Counted from the stretch's first letter, positions 49,797 to 60,119 are shown. The stretch: DNA of 64,000 nucleotides from an uncultured Clostridia bacterium (GCA_947625915.1 CANQPX010000003.1:1-64000), one strand, 5' to 3'. The notes: generated by a model from the sequence alone, not told the origin. Numbers and translations are program-made.

Positions 49797-50108
49797 CAGT
49801 TTGTCGATACGAATTATTTTTTGGAAAAATCAATTGCTCTTTATTGCAAAACAGCTCACCGGGCTGTTTTGCAAGGCTTAAATGGCAACAACCGTTAATG
49901 CCAAGGGGGAAGCCCTCTATCGCAGGGCTTCCCCCTCTTTACGCCTGCGGCGTAAATTCACCCCCTGCGGAGCTCCTAAAGGCATTAAGGAATTTCGCGC
50001 TCTGCGGAGCGCGACAATGGGCTCCGCCCCTTGACCCCGCCAGCGCGGCTGCGCTGGACCAGCTTTTCGGGCAAGGTTTTGTTTTTCGCTATTTAGTTTG
50101 TTCGCGCC
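49797..50108 (+). repeat. Structured intergenic repeat element, copy 3
   Basis: Same ordered hairpins and conserved blocks as copies 1, 2 and 4. Confidence 0.88.
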
Positions 50109-50132
50109 TACTTTTAGTTTTTCGGCAGTCAA

Positions 50133-50172
50133 AACAGTTCTGTGCATATATTTCTGAGCAGGACTGTTTTTT
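50133..50172 (+). terminator. Second diverged copy of the amt terminator hairpin, right of repeat copy 3
   Basis: AACAGTTCTGTGCATATATTTCTGAGCAGGACTGTT-TTTT: 30/36 ungapped match to 49761..49796. Confidence 0.8.
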
Positions 50173-50267
50173 GTCCCTCAGGCACAAAAATCCTTTGCTT
50201 TCATAATATAATAAAGGCAATACCGCAAAAAGCGGTCTTTCCTTAAAATATTTATGGAGCTGATATA

Positions 50268-51329
50268 ATGAACTGTCTGACCTGCTTTCTCGGCGGAAGC
50301 TCCCCCACCGGCTTCCGCTCACATTTCGGCAATATGATCGCCGATACCGATTTCCATACCTACATAATAAAGGGAGGTCCCGGAACGGGCAAATCCTCAC
50401 TTATGAAACGTCTCGCAGATGCTTTCCCCGATGACAGAAAGGAAATATATCACTGTTCAAGCGACCCTGATTCACTTGACGCAGTGGTTTTCACGGATCG
50501 TAAGGTGATATTTGTTGACGGGACTCCCCCTCATGTTTTTGAACCCGAATACCCCGGCGCTGTTCAGCAGATCATCGATCTCGGCGCATACTGGGATATC
50601 GGCAGACTGAAAAACTCCAAAAATGAGATAATTTCCGCAAATTCGGCTTACTTACAGCACCACGCAAGATGCAGGCGCTGCATTACAGCACTTTCCGCAG
50701 TCATAGGCGACACTTGCCAGATAGGCATTTCCGCGCTCAATAAAGAAAAGCTGGACGGTTTCATTTACCGTACAGCAAAAAAACTTCTTCCCAAGCGAAC
50801 CGATAACGCCGCAGGAAAAATAGAATTCCGTCAACTTTCGGCTCTTACTCCCCAAGGATATCTGACAAATATTCCCTACGACTACACGATATATCTTCTT
50901 AACGATAATTTATATGCGGGCGCGGAACTTTTTCTCAGAAAATTTTCCGATATCGCCGTATCAAAAGGTTTCCGCGTGAGCATAAGCGTATGCACTCTTT
51001 ACGGGAATGAAAGCTTTGAGCATATGCTTATCCCCGAAATAAAGACTGCATTTATCACAGCAGATCCGATAAACGATATCACCATTGCAGCAAAACAGCC
51101 CGTAAATTTCAAAAGATTTTATGACAAAAGCGTCATTTCCGGCAAAAAAATGCGTTTAAAGTTCAACGCTTCTGCTGCAAAAGATCTCCGTGATGAAGCC
51201 GTTATATCCCTGAAAAATGCCAAGACCGATCATGATTCTCTCGAGCGGCTCTATATCCCCGCAGTGGATTTTGACGGTGTGAACAGGCTTTGCTATGACC
51301 TTATATCAAGGATAAAAAGTCTCGGATAA
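50268..51329 (+). CDS. P-loop ATPase of the PRK06851-like hypothetical family
   Basis: 'HTYIIKGGPGTGKSSLMKRLADAF', 'IYHCSSDPDSLDAVVFTDRKVIFVDGTPPHVFEPEYPGAVQQIIDLG'. Confidence 0.8.
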   Translation: MNCLTCFLGGSSPTGFRSHFGNMIADTDFHTYIIKGGPGTGKSSLMKRLADAFPDDRKEIYHCSSDPDSLDAVVFTDRKVIFVDGTPPHVFEPEYPGAVQQIIDLGAYWDIGRLKNSKNEIISANSAYLQHHARCRRCITALSAVIGDTCQIGISALNKEKLDGFIYRTAKKLLPKRTDNAAGKIEFRQLSALTPQGYLTNIPYDYTIYLLNDNLYAGAELFLRKFSDIAVSKGFRVSISVCTLYGNESFEHMLIPEIKTAFITADPINDITIAAKQPVNFKRFYDKSVISGKKMRLKFNASAAKDLRDEAVISLKNAKTDHDSLERLYIPAVDFDGVNRLCYDLISRIKSLG

Positions 51330-51558
51330 CGGAAAACAGTTCATACAAAAATAGAAAAACCGCTCCCTATGCAGACTCGGGAACGGCTTTCTAAACGAAA
51401 TCAAAAGCAGGATCTGTGTATTTCAAGGTATGTATGAAGAAACGATCCATACACAAGATCACAGCTTATATATTATTATACCATATTTTCTGTAAAAGTC
51501 AAGGGAAAATTATGAAAAAGTTAAAAAATTTGCAGAATTGTCTTATATTTGTTGTTAT

Positions 51559-51596
51559 TATCGGCTCGGGAAACATTTCGGAGCCGATTTTTTTGT
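51559..51596 (+). terminator. Intrinsic terminator-like hairpin upstream of the GH74-like gene
   Basis: ATCGGCTCGGGAAACATTTCGGAGCCGATTTTTTT. Confidence 0.7.
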
Positions 51597-51680
51597 TTGA
51601 ACTTGCGGTTTTCCTATTGACATCAGGAAATATATGTTTTATACTATTATTAAGTTTTATTGACAAAGGAGTATGCCTTT

Positions 51681-53840
51681 ATGAAGGAAAAAATAGGTAA
51701 AGCAGCTGCTTTTTTGGTTTCTGCCGTTATGTGCATTTCCGTATTCGGCGGCTGTTCAAAAAATGAAAGCGAATGGTCATACGGTCAGGTCGCGATCAGC
51801 GGCGGCGGATTTGTGAGCGGAGTGTATTCCACTCCCGAGCAGGACGTTTATTACGCAAGGACCGATGTGGGCGGTGCATATTACCGCACGCCCGAAACAA
51901 ACAATATGTGGACTTCCATGAACTACTGGGTATCCGCAGATGACAGAGGACTTCTCGGGATAGACGGACTTGCGTTCGACCCGCAGGATCCGAACAGAGT
52001 CTTTCTCCTTGCGGGAACAGAATATTTCAGCAACGGTAAGACAGCAGTCATAATTTCCGAGGACTACGGAAAGACCGTTTCGGTAGTCGATGTTACCGAT
52101 AAAATAAAAGTCCACGGCAACGGCATGGGACGCGGAAACGGCGAAAGGATCGCTGTTGACCCGAATAACGGGGATATTATCTTCGCGGGCGGACGGACAG
52201 GCGGAATGATAAAAAGTTCCGACGGTGGAAAAACATGGGAAAGCGTTTCAAGTTTTCCCGTAACTTCCACTCAGAACGGCAACGGCATAAACAGTATACT
52301 TTTCGATCCCGCTTCGGCTAAAGACGGAAAAACCATGAAGATCTATGCTGCCGTTTCCTCAAAAGACACTCCCGAGGGAAATCTTTTCATTTCGGAGGAC
52401 GGCGGAGAAAGCTGGAAAAGATTTGAAAATGCTGTGAACGATCTTATGGTACAGCGTATGAAACTCGACAGCGAAGGGGATCTTTATGTTACTTACGTTG
52501 ACCAAGAGGGTCCGTGGAATTGCAGCAGCGGAGCGATCTACCGTTACAATACCGACGGTACGGCGGAAAATATTTCCCCAACGTCGAACCCCTTCGGAGA
52601 TATCGTTATCGACCCTAACGACAATAACAAACTTACAGCTGTAACTTCCAACACCTATGAAGCGCAGCCGAACGGTTCTTACGGTGACAAATTCTTCACT
52701 TCCACCGACGGCGGCAAAACATGGACAAACATTATGAGCAATATGACCATGAGCACTAACGGCATAAACTGGATAGAAGGCTATGCTATACATTGGTGCA
52801 GCAGCCTTGCCATCGACCCGTTCAACACCGGCAAAATAATGGTAAATTCGGGCAACGGTGTTTTCTCCTGCGACAATATCTGGGCGGACGCTCCCGAATT
52901 CTACTTTGACGCGCGCGGCATAGAGGAAGTCGTTCCGCTGGATATAATTTCCTTAAAAGACTATCCCCTTGTTTCCGCTATAGGAGACTATGACGGATTT
53001 GTCCATGAGGATATTTTTACTCCTGCCGAAAGACATAAGGATCAGATCGGCACAACAACGAGCATCACAATTGCTCCTCAGAACACAAATTATTGGGCAA
53101 AAGTCGGCGGCGACGCTTCAAATATGCTGCTGACATATTCCACAGACGGCGGGAACACATGGACGCGCATTACCAATTCACCCGAAGCGGGAAAAACTTT
53201 TTACGGCGGACGGGTAGCCTTTAACGCTGATGGAATGATCCTTTTATGGCGTCCCGAGAACGGCACGATGTTATATTGGACAGAAGACTTCGGCAAAACA
53301 TGGAACGCATCGGAAGGCATTGTCGGAATGGACGCATATATCATCGGAGATCCGAGCAATGCAAATTATGTTTACGGCTGCGGAAAAAGCGCGTTCTTCA
53401 TCAGTGAGGACGGCGGAAAAACTTTTACGAGGAATTCTTCCATAGCACCGAGTTTCAGCAGGATATGCGTTGACCCGACAAAAGAGGGACGGATATTTTT
53501 TGCCAACGGTGCAGGACTTCTGCTTTCGGAAGATCACGGATACACAGCGGATTATGTCCAAGGTATAAAGAGCTGCGAAGCAGTCGGACTGGGAAAAGCC
53601 AAAAATGACGGTGACCCGCTTGTTATCTACATCTGGGGCATGACTCAGGAAGCTGAAAAGCCCGGAGCATATATGTCCGAGGACAACGGCAAGACATGGG
53701 AACGGATAAACGATGATGAGCATAATTTCGGCGGCACGGGCAACGGTGAGTTTATTTGCGGAGACATGAACGTTTACGGAAGATGTTACATGAGTACCGT
53801 TGGTTTAGGAATAGTTTACTTTGACAAAAACGAGAAGTAA
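51681..53840 (+). CDS. Secreted Asp-box/BNR-repeat lipoprotein, GH74 xyloglucanase-like
   Basis: Lipobox 'ISVFGGCS'; 'VAISGGGFVSGVYSTPEQDVYYARTDVGGAYY', repeated S/T-x-D-G-G-x-T-W motifs. Confidence 0.87.
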   Translation: MKEKIGKAAAFLVSAVMCISVFGGCSKNESEWSYGQVAISGGGFVSGVYSTPEQDVYYARTDVGGAYYRTPETNNMWTSMNYWVSADDRGLLGIDGLAFDPQDPNRVFLLAGTEYFSNGKTAVIISEDYGKTVSVVDVTDKIKVHGNGMGRGNGERIAVDPNNGDIIFAGGRTGGMIKSSDGGKTWESVSSFPVTSTQNGNGINSILFDPASAKDGKTMKIYAAVSSKDTPEGNLFISEDGGESWKRFENAVNDLMVQRMKLDSEGDLYVTYVDQEGPWNCSSGAIYRYNTDGTAENISPTSNPFGDIVIDPNDNNKLTAVTSNTYEAQPNGSYGDKFFTSTDGGKTWTNIMSNMTMSTNGINWIEGYAIHWCSSLAIDPFNTGKIMVNSGNGVFSCDNIWADAPEFYFDARGIEEVVPLDIISLKDYPLVSAIGDYDGFVHEDIFTPAERHKDQIGTTTSITIAPQNTNYWAKVGGDASNMLLTYSTDGGNTWTRITNSPEAGKTFYGGRVAFNADGMILLWRPENGTMLYWTEDFGKTWNASEGIVGMDAYIIGDPSNANYVYGCGKSAFFISEDGGKTFTRNSSIAPSFSRICVDPTKEGRIFFANGAGLLLSEDHGYTADYVQGIKSCEAVGLGKAKNDGDPLVIYIWGMTQEAEKPGAYMSEDNGKTWERINDDEHNFGGTGNGEFICGDMNVYGRCYMSTVGLGIVYFDKNEK

Positions 53841-53853
53841 CGAACATGATCGA

Positions 53854-53886
53854 AAAGCAATTTTGCGCTTTGCGCAAAATTGCTTT
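53854..53886. terminator. Terminator-like hairpin after the GH74-like gene, left flank of repeat copy 4
   Basis: AAAGCAATTTTGCGC-TTT-GCGCAAAATTGCTTT followed by CAGCTTGTCGATAAAGC. Confidence 0.75.
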
Positions 53887-54221
53887 CAGCTTGTCGATAA
53901 AGCATAATATAGTTTGTCGTCAAGCAACAGATTTTTTGGAAAACAAATTGCTCTGTATTGCAAAACAGCTCACCGGGCTGTTTTGCAAGGCATAAATCAT
54001 AATAACCGTTAATACCAAGGGGAACGCTCTCTCTTGCAGAGCGTTCCCCTCTTGCAACCTTCGGTTGCAATTCACCCCTTTGCAGAGGCGCCTTCGTAAT
54101 GGGGATTTCGCCATCTGCGGATGGCGACAAGGGGTTTCACCCCTTGACCCCACCAGCGCGGCTGCGCTGGACCAGCTTTTCGGGCAAAGTTTTGTTTTTC
54201 GTTTTCTAATTTGTCCGCGCC
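53887..54221 (+). repeat. Structured intergenic repeat element, copy 4
   Basis: Same ordered hairpins and conserved blocks as copies 1-3. Confidence 0.88.
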
Positions 54222-54331
54222 GATTTTTTAGTTTTTTGATAATCTGAATTTTTTAGAATTTACCTACCCTTTCCCGCATATAATTAATAATAATAATAAT
54301 AATATCGAATTTTATTGCGGGAGAAAATAAA

Positions 54332-56125
54332 ATGAACATCAAATTGCAGTTAGAAGCCTTGGAATGGGTCTACAGCCTTGCAAAAGGCTCTGAACCAAAC
54401 GGCATTTATATCCCACAAAAACCTTATATCGAAAATTCTCCGACAGACGGCGTTTTTGAAGAACTTATCCCCGAACAGACAGGCGTACGCTCGGAAGCTT
54501 TGCTGAAAATGTTCTCGGATATTTCCAAGGAAAACGGCATACGTCCTCATCTTGCTGTTGTTCTGAAAGACGGAAAACTTATCGCAAAAGCCGCTTGGTC
54601 GCCCTATGAACTGCAAACTCCGCACGTTTCACATTCCATGAGCAAAAGCGTTGTCTCAATGGCTGTAGGTCTTGCGGCAAAAGAAAATAAATTATCCTTG
54701 GACGAAAAAATAATCGATATTTTTTCCGATGATTTACCCGAAAAAATAAATGAAAAAATGAAAAAAATATCCGTTGAAAATTTACTTACAATGTCGAGCG
54801 GCGCGGCGTTCAACGAAGCAAAAGCATTAATGAGTTCGGATTGGGTAAATAATTTTCTTTCGTCAGATGTAATTTTTGAGCCGGGAGAAAAATTCCATTA
54901 CAACAGTTTGAACACATATATGCTCTCCGCAATAATTTGCAAACGCTGCGGCACTTCCCTTTCGGGATTTTTAAGCGAACGGCTTTTTGCTCCGCTGGGG
55001 ATAAATAATTTTTACTGGGAAAAAAGTCCCTGCGGCATTGAAAAAGGCGGTTGGGGACTTTATATGAGCATACTCGATTACGCAAAACTCGGTCAGCTTT
55101 ATCTTGACGGCGGGATATGGCACGGCAAAATGATCATTGATGCGGAATGGATAGCAAATTCCGCTTCAAAAAAAATTGATGTGCCGAACAATGTTGACAG
55201 GAACGGTTACGGCTATCAGATATGGATATTGAAAAATAATTCCGGCTATCTTTTCAGCGGAATGTTCGGGCAGAACGTTTATATTTTCCCCGGAAGAAAT
55301 ATTGTGATAGCAATAAATTCCGGCAGCACAGGGATATTTCCGCAGGGAAAACTTTTAAATATCGTCACGGGATTTATAAATGAAAATAAAAATTTCGATG
55401 ATGCTCCGATAAAAAATTTCAGATACGGATATGCTGCGGAATTAAGAAATTCTCTTGCAAATGCGCGGTTCGGAAATATTATTTCCGAAGAAATAAAAAT
55501 TCCATTTACTGAAAGGCTGCGCCGCAGTATTTTTTCTGCAAAAAAAGAAGAACATCGCGAAGAGATCCCGCCTGCGGCAGCCGTTCTTGCGGGACATAAA
55601 ATTATTTTTGAAAATAATCACTGCGGTATACTGCCGGTGCTTATCCAGATAATGAACGGGAATTTTGAAAGCGGGATAAATTCGGCTGATTTTTTTGTTA
55701 AAGACGGAAAAATAATAATGAAAATTTCCTGTGATGATGAAACGCACGATATCCCTCTTGATTTTTCCGATAAACCGTCTTATACAAATTTTGAAAAACG
55801 CGGGGATATTTTCCGCGCGGGTATTTTTTCGGCTCTGACTCTTGACGAAGATGAGATCCCCGTTTTGAAAATCACAATGTGCTTTACCGAAACCAGCTGC
55901 ACAAAAATTTTCAAATTTATTTTTTCTTCCCATGGAGCAATTTTAAAAGTTAGGGAAGATCCTCCGCTTTACGACGCCATAGAAGACGCTTCCGGAATGA
56001 TAATGCCCGCCTTCGGAGATAAAGTGCGAAAAACGCTTGAAGCCGTTATGGAAACGGATATTGCGGAATATAAAATAAAAAGTTTCCTCGAACCTAACAT
56101 CAAAGGAGAAATAAAAAAATTATAG
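54332..56125 (+). CDS. Serine hydrolase, beta-lactamase class C-like
   Basis: 'HVSHSMSKSVVSMAVGLAAKENKLSLDEKIIDIF' (SxxK), 'FHYNSLNTYMLSAII' (YxN). Confidence 0.9.
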   Translation: MNIKLQLEALEWVYSLAKGSEPNGIYIPQKPYIENSPTDGVFEELIPEQTGVRSEALLKMFSDISKENGIRPHLAVVLKDGKLIAKAAWSPYELQTPHVSHSMSKSVVSMAVGLAAKENKLSLDEKIIDIFSDDLPEKINEKMKKISVENLLTMSSGAAFNEAKALMSSDWVNNFLSSDVIFEPGEKFHYNSLNTYMLSAIICKRCGTSLSGFLSERLFAPLGINNFYWEKSPCGIEKGGWGLYMSILDYAKLGQLYLDGGIWHGKMIIDAEWIANSASKKIDVPNNVDRNGYGYQIWILKNNSGYLFSGMFGQNVYIFPGRNIVIAINSGSTGIFPQGKLLNIVTGFINENKNFDDAPIKNFRYGYAAELRNSLANARFGNIISEEIKIPFTERLRRSIFSAKKEEHREEIPPAAAVLAGHKIIFENNHCGILPVLIQIMNGNFESGINSADFFVKDGKIIMKISCDDETHDIPLDFSDKPSYTNFEKRGDIFRAGIFSALTLDEDEIPVLKITMCFTETSCTKIFKFIFSSHGAILKVREDPPLYDAIEDASGMIMPAFGDKVRKTLEAVMETDIAEYKIKSFLEPNIKGEIKKL

Positions 56126-56158
56126 GCAATGCCGTAAATTTTTTTGCGGCATTGCCTA
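56125..56158. terminator. Bidirectional terminator
   Basis: AGGCAATGCCG...CGGCATTGCCT between convergent genes. Confidence 0.7.
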
Positions 56159-56170
56159 TTAAATTTTATT

Positions 56171-56752
56171 TTATTCTTTATCTATGTCAGACAAATTCAC
56201 AGCTAAAGGTTCTTCGGAATTTTTGTAGATATGCGAAAAAATATCTTCCTTAAAAGTGTATATCTCAACGCCTTTATTTTCTTCAAAAGGATAAACAATA
56301 ACGCGTTTTCTTTCGGTATCTACTATCCAATATTCCCGCACGCCGTTTTCCTTGTAAAGTTCCATTTTTCTTGAAAAATCCTTTGCTGCCGTGGACGGAG
56401 AAGTTATCTCAATGACCCAATCGGGTGCGCCCTCACAGTATTGCTCTTTTATCTTGTCCTTGTCACAGATCACAAAAATGTCGGGTTGGACTATCTCACC
56501 GCCTTTGAGTTTCACATCGGCAGGAGAAGAAAAGACCTTGCATTTTCCTTTGTTCCTTTTGATATAGTTATAGACTGTGTTGGATATTATCATAATAATA
56601 TCCTGATGGAAATAGTTAGGTGCGGCGGACATTTCAATAGTTCCGCCGTGAGTAGGAACTATCACGCCGTCAATAAGTTCACAGCATACGGGCAGATCTT
56701 CCATTGCAAAAAATTCTTCCGCAGTATAGCGTTTTATTTCCGGTGCAGCCAT
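56171..56752 (-). CDS. Uma2 family endonuclease
   Basis: 'YTAEEFFAMEDLPVCCELIDGVIV', 'VQPDIFVICDKDKI', 'PDWVIEITSPSTAAKDFSRKMELYKENGVREYWIVD'. Confidence 0.93.
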   Translation of the reverse strand: MAAPEIKRYTAEEFFAMEDLPVCCELIDGVIVPTHGGTIEMSAAPNYFHQDIIMIISNTVYNYIKRNKGKCKVFSSPADVKLKGGEIVQPDIFVICDKDKIKEQYCEGAPDWVIEITSPSTAAKDFSRKMELYKENGVREYWIVDTERKRVIVYPFEENKGVEIYTFKEDIFSHIYKNSEEPLAVNLSDIDKE

Positions 56753-56825
56753 AGCGATGCCTCCTTTATCAGACTTTCTGTTTTAATTATATCTTAACTT
56801 TTTTATTTTGTCAATATCCCAAAAA

Positions 56826-56855
56826 GATATTGACAACGATGTATACTATGGTATA
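56826..56855 (+). promoter_or_regulatory. VapBC promoter/operator
   Basis: TTGACA-N18-TATACT with GTATAC-TATG-GTATAtAC dyad over the core promoter; a CAATATC/GATATTG inverted repeat lies just upstream. Confidence 0.55.
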
Positions 56856-56878
56856 TACTATAATCAGGAGGCGATGCT

Positions 56879-57115
56879 ATGGACACTGCAAAAATTTTTG
56901 AAAACGGCAGAAGTCAGGCAGTACGGCTGCCAAAACAATTCAGATTTGACAGTGATGAAGTTTTTATCAAAAAGATCGGGAAAAGTGTTATGCTTATCCC
57001 AAAAGAGGAAGATGCTCTCTGGGAAACATTTATAAACGGGCTGAAAGGCTTTTCCGATGATTTTATGAAAGACGGAAGAATGCCGGAAACACCATCAACG
57101 AGGGAAGAACTATGA
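56879..57115 (+). CDS. vapB: VapB-type (AbrB/MazE fold) antitoxin
   Basis: '[39 protein letters not shown]'. Confidence 0.92.
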   Translation: MDTAKIFENGRSQAVRLPKQFRFDSDEVFIKKIGKSVMLIPKEEDALWETFINGLKGFSDDFMKDGRMPETPSTREEL

Positions 57116-57510
57116 AGTATATGTTAGACACAAATATTTGTATATATGCTATCAAAAAACATCCTGAAAATATTCTGAAAATGATCGACCATAACAGAAT
57201 ACACGGACTTTGCATTTCAGCAATAACACTTGCAGAGTTGGAACACGGAATATCCAAAAGTGATTATCCCAAAAGAAATGCTGATGCTTTAGCTCAATTC
57301 CTTTCAATAATTACAGTTTTGCCGTTTGGAGACAGTGCTGCAATTGAATATGGAAAAATTTGTGCTTACCTTCAAAAAAAAGGAACTCCTATAGGCACTA
57401 TGGATATGCTTATCGCAGCACACGCATTGTCTGAAGAACTTATTCTTGTAACAAATAATATTCGTGAATTTGAAAGAATACCAACACTTACCATTGAAAA
57501 TTGGATATAA
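57112..57510 (+). CDS. vapC: VapC-type PIN-domain ribonuclease toxin
   Basis: '[24 protein letters not shown]', '[16 protein letters not shown]', '[33 protein letters not shown]'. Confidence 0.95.
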   Translation: MKYMLDTNICIYAIKKHPENILKMIDHNRIHGLCISAITLAELEHGISKSDYPKRNADALAQFLSIITVLPFGDSAAIEYGKICAYLQKKGTPIGTMDMLIAAHALSEELILVTNNIREFERIPTLTIENWI

Positions 57511-57546
57511 AGCAAAAGCGGAGATCAAATGATCTCCGCTTTAATT

Positions 57547-60021
57547 TTACCTATTCTCCGCGATATAGTTTGAAACGCGGTTCTGGATTATCTCTGCAAC
57601 GTCCTTGGCGGACTTTTGTCCCTCAAAGAAAGCTCCCGCTTCTTCGTTGATGATCGTAAGTGCCTGCTGATCGTAACGTCCGGAATTGTTTACCGACTTT
57701 ATAAAGTCCATCATTCTCTGATTGTCCGCATCGGTATTTACCGGGATAGGTATACGCTCTTCTCCGAGCCAGTAATAATTGTCATATTCCTCTTTTGTTC
57801 CGTCATCGTTCAGCCAGTAAGGCTTCTCCTTGTACGATTCCGCCTGCTTTTCAAGTGAAGAGATCTTTACGGGGAATGTGTATGAATTTCTTGTTGAAAG
57901 CAGATCCTGAAAATCATCGGAATAGAAATATTTTACAAAATCCCATGCACCGTCAGCGTTTTTAGCCTTAGAGGTTATTGCCATAGACGTATCCGCATTG
58001 ATAACAGAGCCGTTACCTTCGCTTGTGGGATAACCCTTAACTGTTATCGGCTCGCCGAACGTACCTGTTTCTTGCTGAACAAAGAAATCAAAGCTTGAAA
58101 CATATGCCTGACTGAGAAGCGCTCTGTCCTCTCTGAAACGGCTTTCATACTCGTTCCAATAATTCGGATCCATATCCATCGCCGAGTCGTCCTCATATTC
58201 CTTGGGGAACTTGTTGCAGAATTCAAGCAGATTGATAAACTCGTCCGTATTGAACTTGCACTCGCCTGTTTCCTTGTTGATAAAGTTTGAACCGTTATAA
58301 TAGATCATATTCTGGAGCATAGACGCTTTTGTTCCCCATCTGTCGCCGAATACCTGATCTACGGACTCGGTATTCTCCTCACAGAACTTGATAAATTCTT
58401 CCATTGTCCAGCCGCTTTCGGTTCCGACTTTGGAAGTCTTGCCCACAAGTGTATTTATAGTAAAGTTCGGAACGACTTCATACAGTTTTCCGTCGGTCTC
58501 ATAAGCCTCGAAAACATTCTGCAAGTAATCTTCGCGGTTGAAGGTTTCGTCCTTATCCATAAAATCATACAGATTTGCAAGCAATCCCTTTGAAATATAG
58601 CTGTCGACAGGGAGCTGGCTGTCTATAACAAGGATATCCGGCAGATTTCCCGCGATCATATCATTATTCAGTTTTGTAACAGCATCATCATAGCTGTTTA
58701 CTACATAATCCTGATAGGAAGTGAGTTCTATCTCATATTCGGTGCTGTTCTTGTTGTATTCCAGTATCTGACGTTTTATAGCTGTATCAAGATAGATAGC
58801 ATACATTTTGATGAGTTTCTTATCGGGGATATCTGCGGGATCGACTTCGGTAAGGATATTTACTACCTGATCGTCGCTGCTCCAACTGTAACCGCCTCCG
58901 CCGTTCCAGTCATAATCATAGGTTATGAGGAAAATTCTTCCGTCAGGCAGAACGCTTATTCCTGTCGAAGTATCCATAGCAGTCGTGTCAATGCCTGATT
59001 TCAGCCAGTCAACTATCGTCTCGGTAGTATCAGTCTCTATATCGTATGCCGCAAGTCCCGAATCTCTTGTAAGGAGAAGATCGTACTTGTCCGTACCGTT
59101 CATAAGTGAACCGTTGGCGGTGTAAGGATATTCCGTGCCTAATTTTCTTCCGGCAACATCTATTTCAACAAGTTTTGACTCGGAAGTATAAATTTCGCCT
59201 TCCATCTTACTTGTAGTCACCACAGTAAATATCCTGCCGTCACTTGTTTTATATGCGCCGTTCATCCATGTATTGTCATTTACGGCTTCGTTCTTGATAG
59301 TTCCAAGCAGATCGCCCTTGTCATTTGTAATGAAAATAGATGAATTACAAGGCAGGACGAAAGTTCCGTCGTCTGCTTCAACGATGTTCCTGAAATAAAT
59401 ATACTCATCTTCCGAAGCATTAGCTGTGAGCTTTTCAAGGCTGGCTTCGGAAATTTTGCTGCCGTCCTCGGAACTGTACCTTGAAATATAGAACGTTTCT
59501 TCCGACTCACCTGTTTCCATGTCCCAATTGTTATATTGTTCAAGGAAAATAAGGTCGCCGTTATTAGCAACGATGATATTTGTTATCCAACGGCTCCCGT
59601 CGCTGTTTGACTCGTCGGAAAGCACGATCTCTTTAAGAAGGTTTCCTTCCATATCGACTATCTGCATTTTTCTTTCGCTGTGCCAGAATGTTTCCTCTGC
59701 GGGTACAGCGGCGTCGTCCGTACCAACGTCAGTAACGACTATCTCCTCTGCGTCAATAACTTCATCTGTGCTGCCGTCTGTTGTATCATCATCGTACGGG
59801 ATAGTATCCTCCCAACTATTTTCACCGATAATAAACAGTTTATCGTTGCTGTAGATCACTTGTTGTCTGTAGGTCATACCTTTCGGGAGTTCAATTATCT
59901 GTGAGGAATAGACGTGCTCCTTTGAAGCTATGACATCTTCGCTCTTGCCGCAGGAGGAAAATCCCACAGCCATTGCTGCAGCCATTACCGCAGCAGTTAT
60001 TCTTGATGTTAACTTATTCAT
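57547..60021 (-). CDS. Lipoprotein: N-terminal propeller-like region fused to an extracellular solute-binding domain
   Basis: Lipobox 'AVGFSSCG'; C-terminal SBP-like region 'YEIELTSYQDYV...LPDILVIDSQLPVDSYISKGLLANLYDFMDKDETFNREDYLQNVFEAYE'. Confidence 0.82.
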   Translation of the reverse strand: MNKLTSRITAAVMAAAMAVGFSSCGKSEDVIASKEHVYSSQIIELPKGMTYRQQVIYSNDKLFIIGENSWEDTIPYDDDTTDGSTDEVIDAEEIVVTDVGTDDAAVPAEETFWHSERKMQIVDMEGNLLKEIVLSDESNSDGSRWITNIIVANNGDLIFLEQYNNWDMETGESEETFYISRYSSEDGSKISEASLEKLTANASEDEYIYFRNIVEADDGTFVLPCNSSIFITNDKGDLLGTIKNEAVNDNTWMNGAYKTSDGRIFTVVTTSKMEGEIYTSESKLVEIDVAGRKLGTEYPYTANGSLMNGTDKYDLLLTRDSGLAAYDIETDTTETIVDWLKSGIDTTAMDTSTGISVLPDGRIFLITYDYDWNGGGGYSWSSDDQVVNILTEVDPADIPDKKLIKMYAIYLDTAIKRQILEYNKNSTEYEIELTSYQDYVVNSYDDAVTKLNNDMIAGNLPDILVIDSQLPVDSYISKGLLANLYDFMDKDETFNREDYLQNVFEAYETDGKLYEVVPNFTINTLVGKTSKVGTESGWTMEEFIKFCEENTESVDQVFGDRWGTKASMLQNMIYYNGSNFINKETGECKFNTDEFINLLEFCNKFPKEYEDDSAMDMDPNYWNEYESRFREDRALLSQAYVSSFDFFVQQETGTFGEPITVKGYPTSEGNGSVINADTSMAITSKAKNADGAWDFVKYFYSDDFQDLLSTRNSYTFPVKISSLEKQAESYKEKPYWLNDDGTKEEYDNYYWLGEERIPIPVNTDADNQRMMDFIKSVNNSGRYDQQALTIINEEAGAFFEGQKSAKDVAEIIQNRVSNYIAENR

Positions 60022-60119
60022 CTAAATAACCGTCCTTTCTTTAAATAGTATATATCATTACTTGTATTTTGTCAACACAAGTTACGATCCTTTTATAATT
60101 TGGCAAGTCGGCGGTCGGT

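Noticed and set aside
49797-50108. Group IIC intron (these also insert behind terminator hairpins)
   Set aside because: No GTGYG 5' end, no recognisable domain V/VI and no reverse transcriptase; the repeated hairpins do not fit. Kept only as a mechanistic analogy.
54278-54306. (TAA)n / AATAATAAT simple repeat upstream of 54332
   Set aside because: Short AT-rich microsatellite in a promoter region; no further support.
56808-57035. ORF 56808..57035 overlapping vapB in another frame
   Set aside because: Covers promoter/operator and vapB out of frame; vapB has a clear SD and family match.
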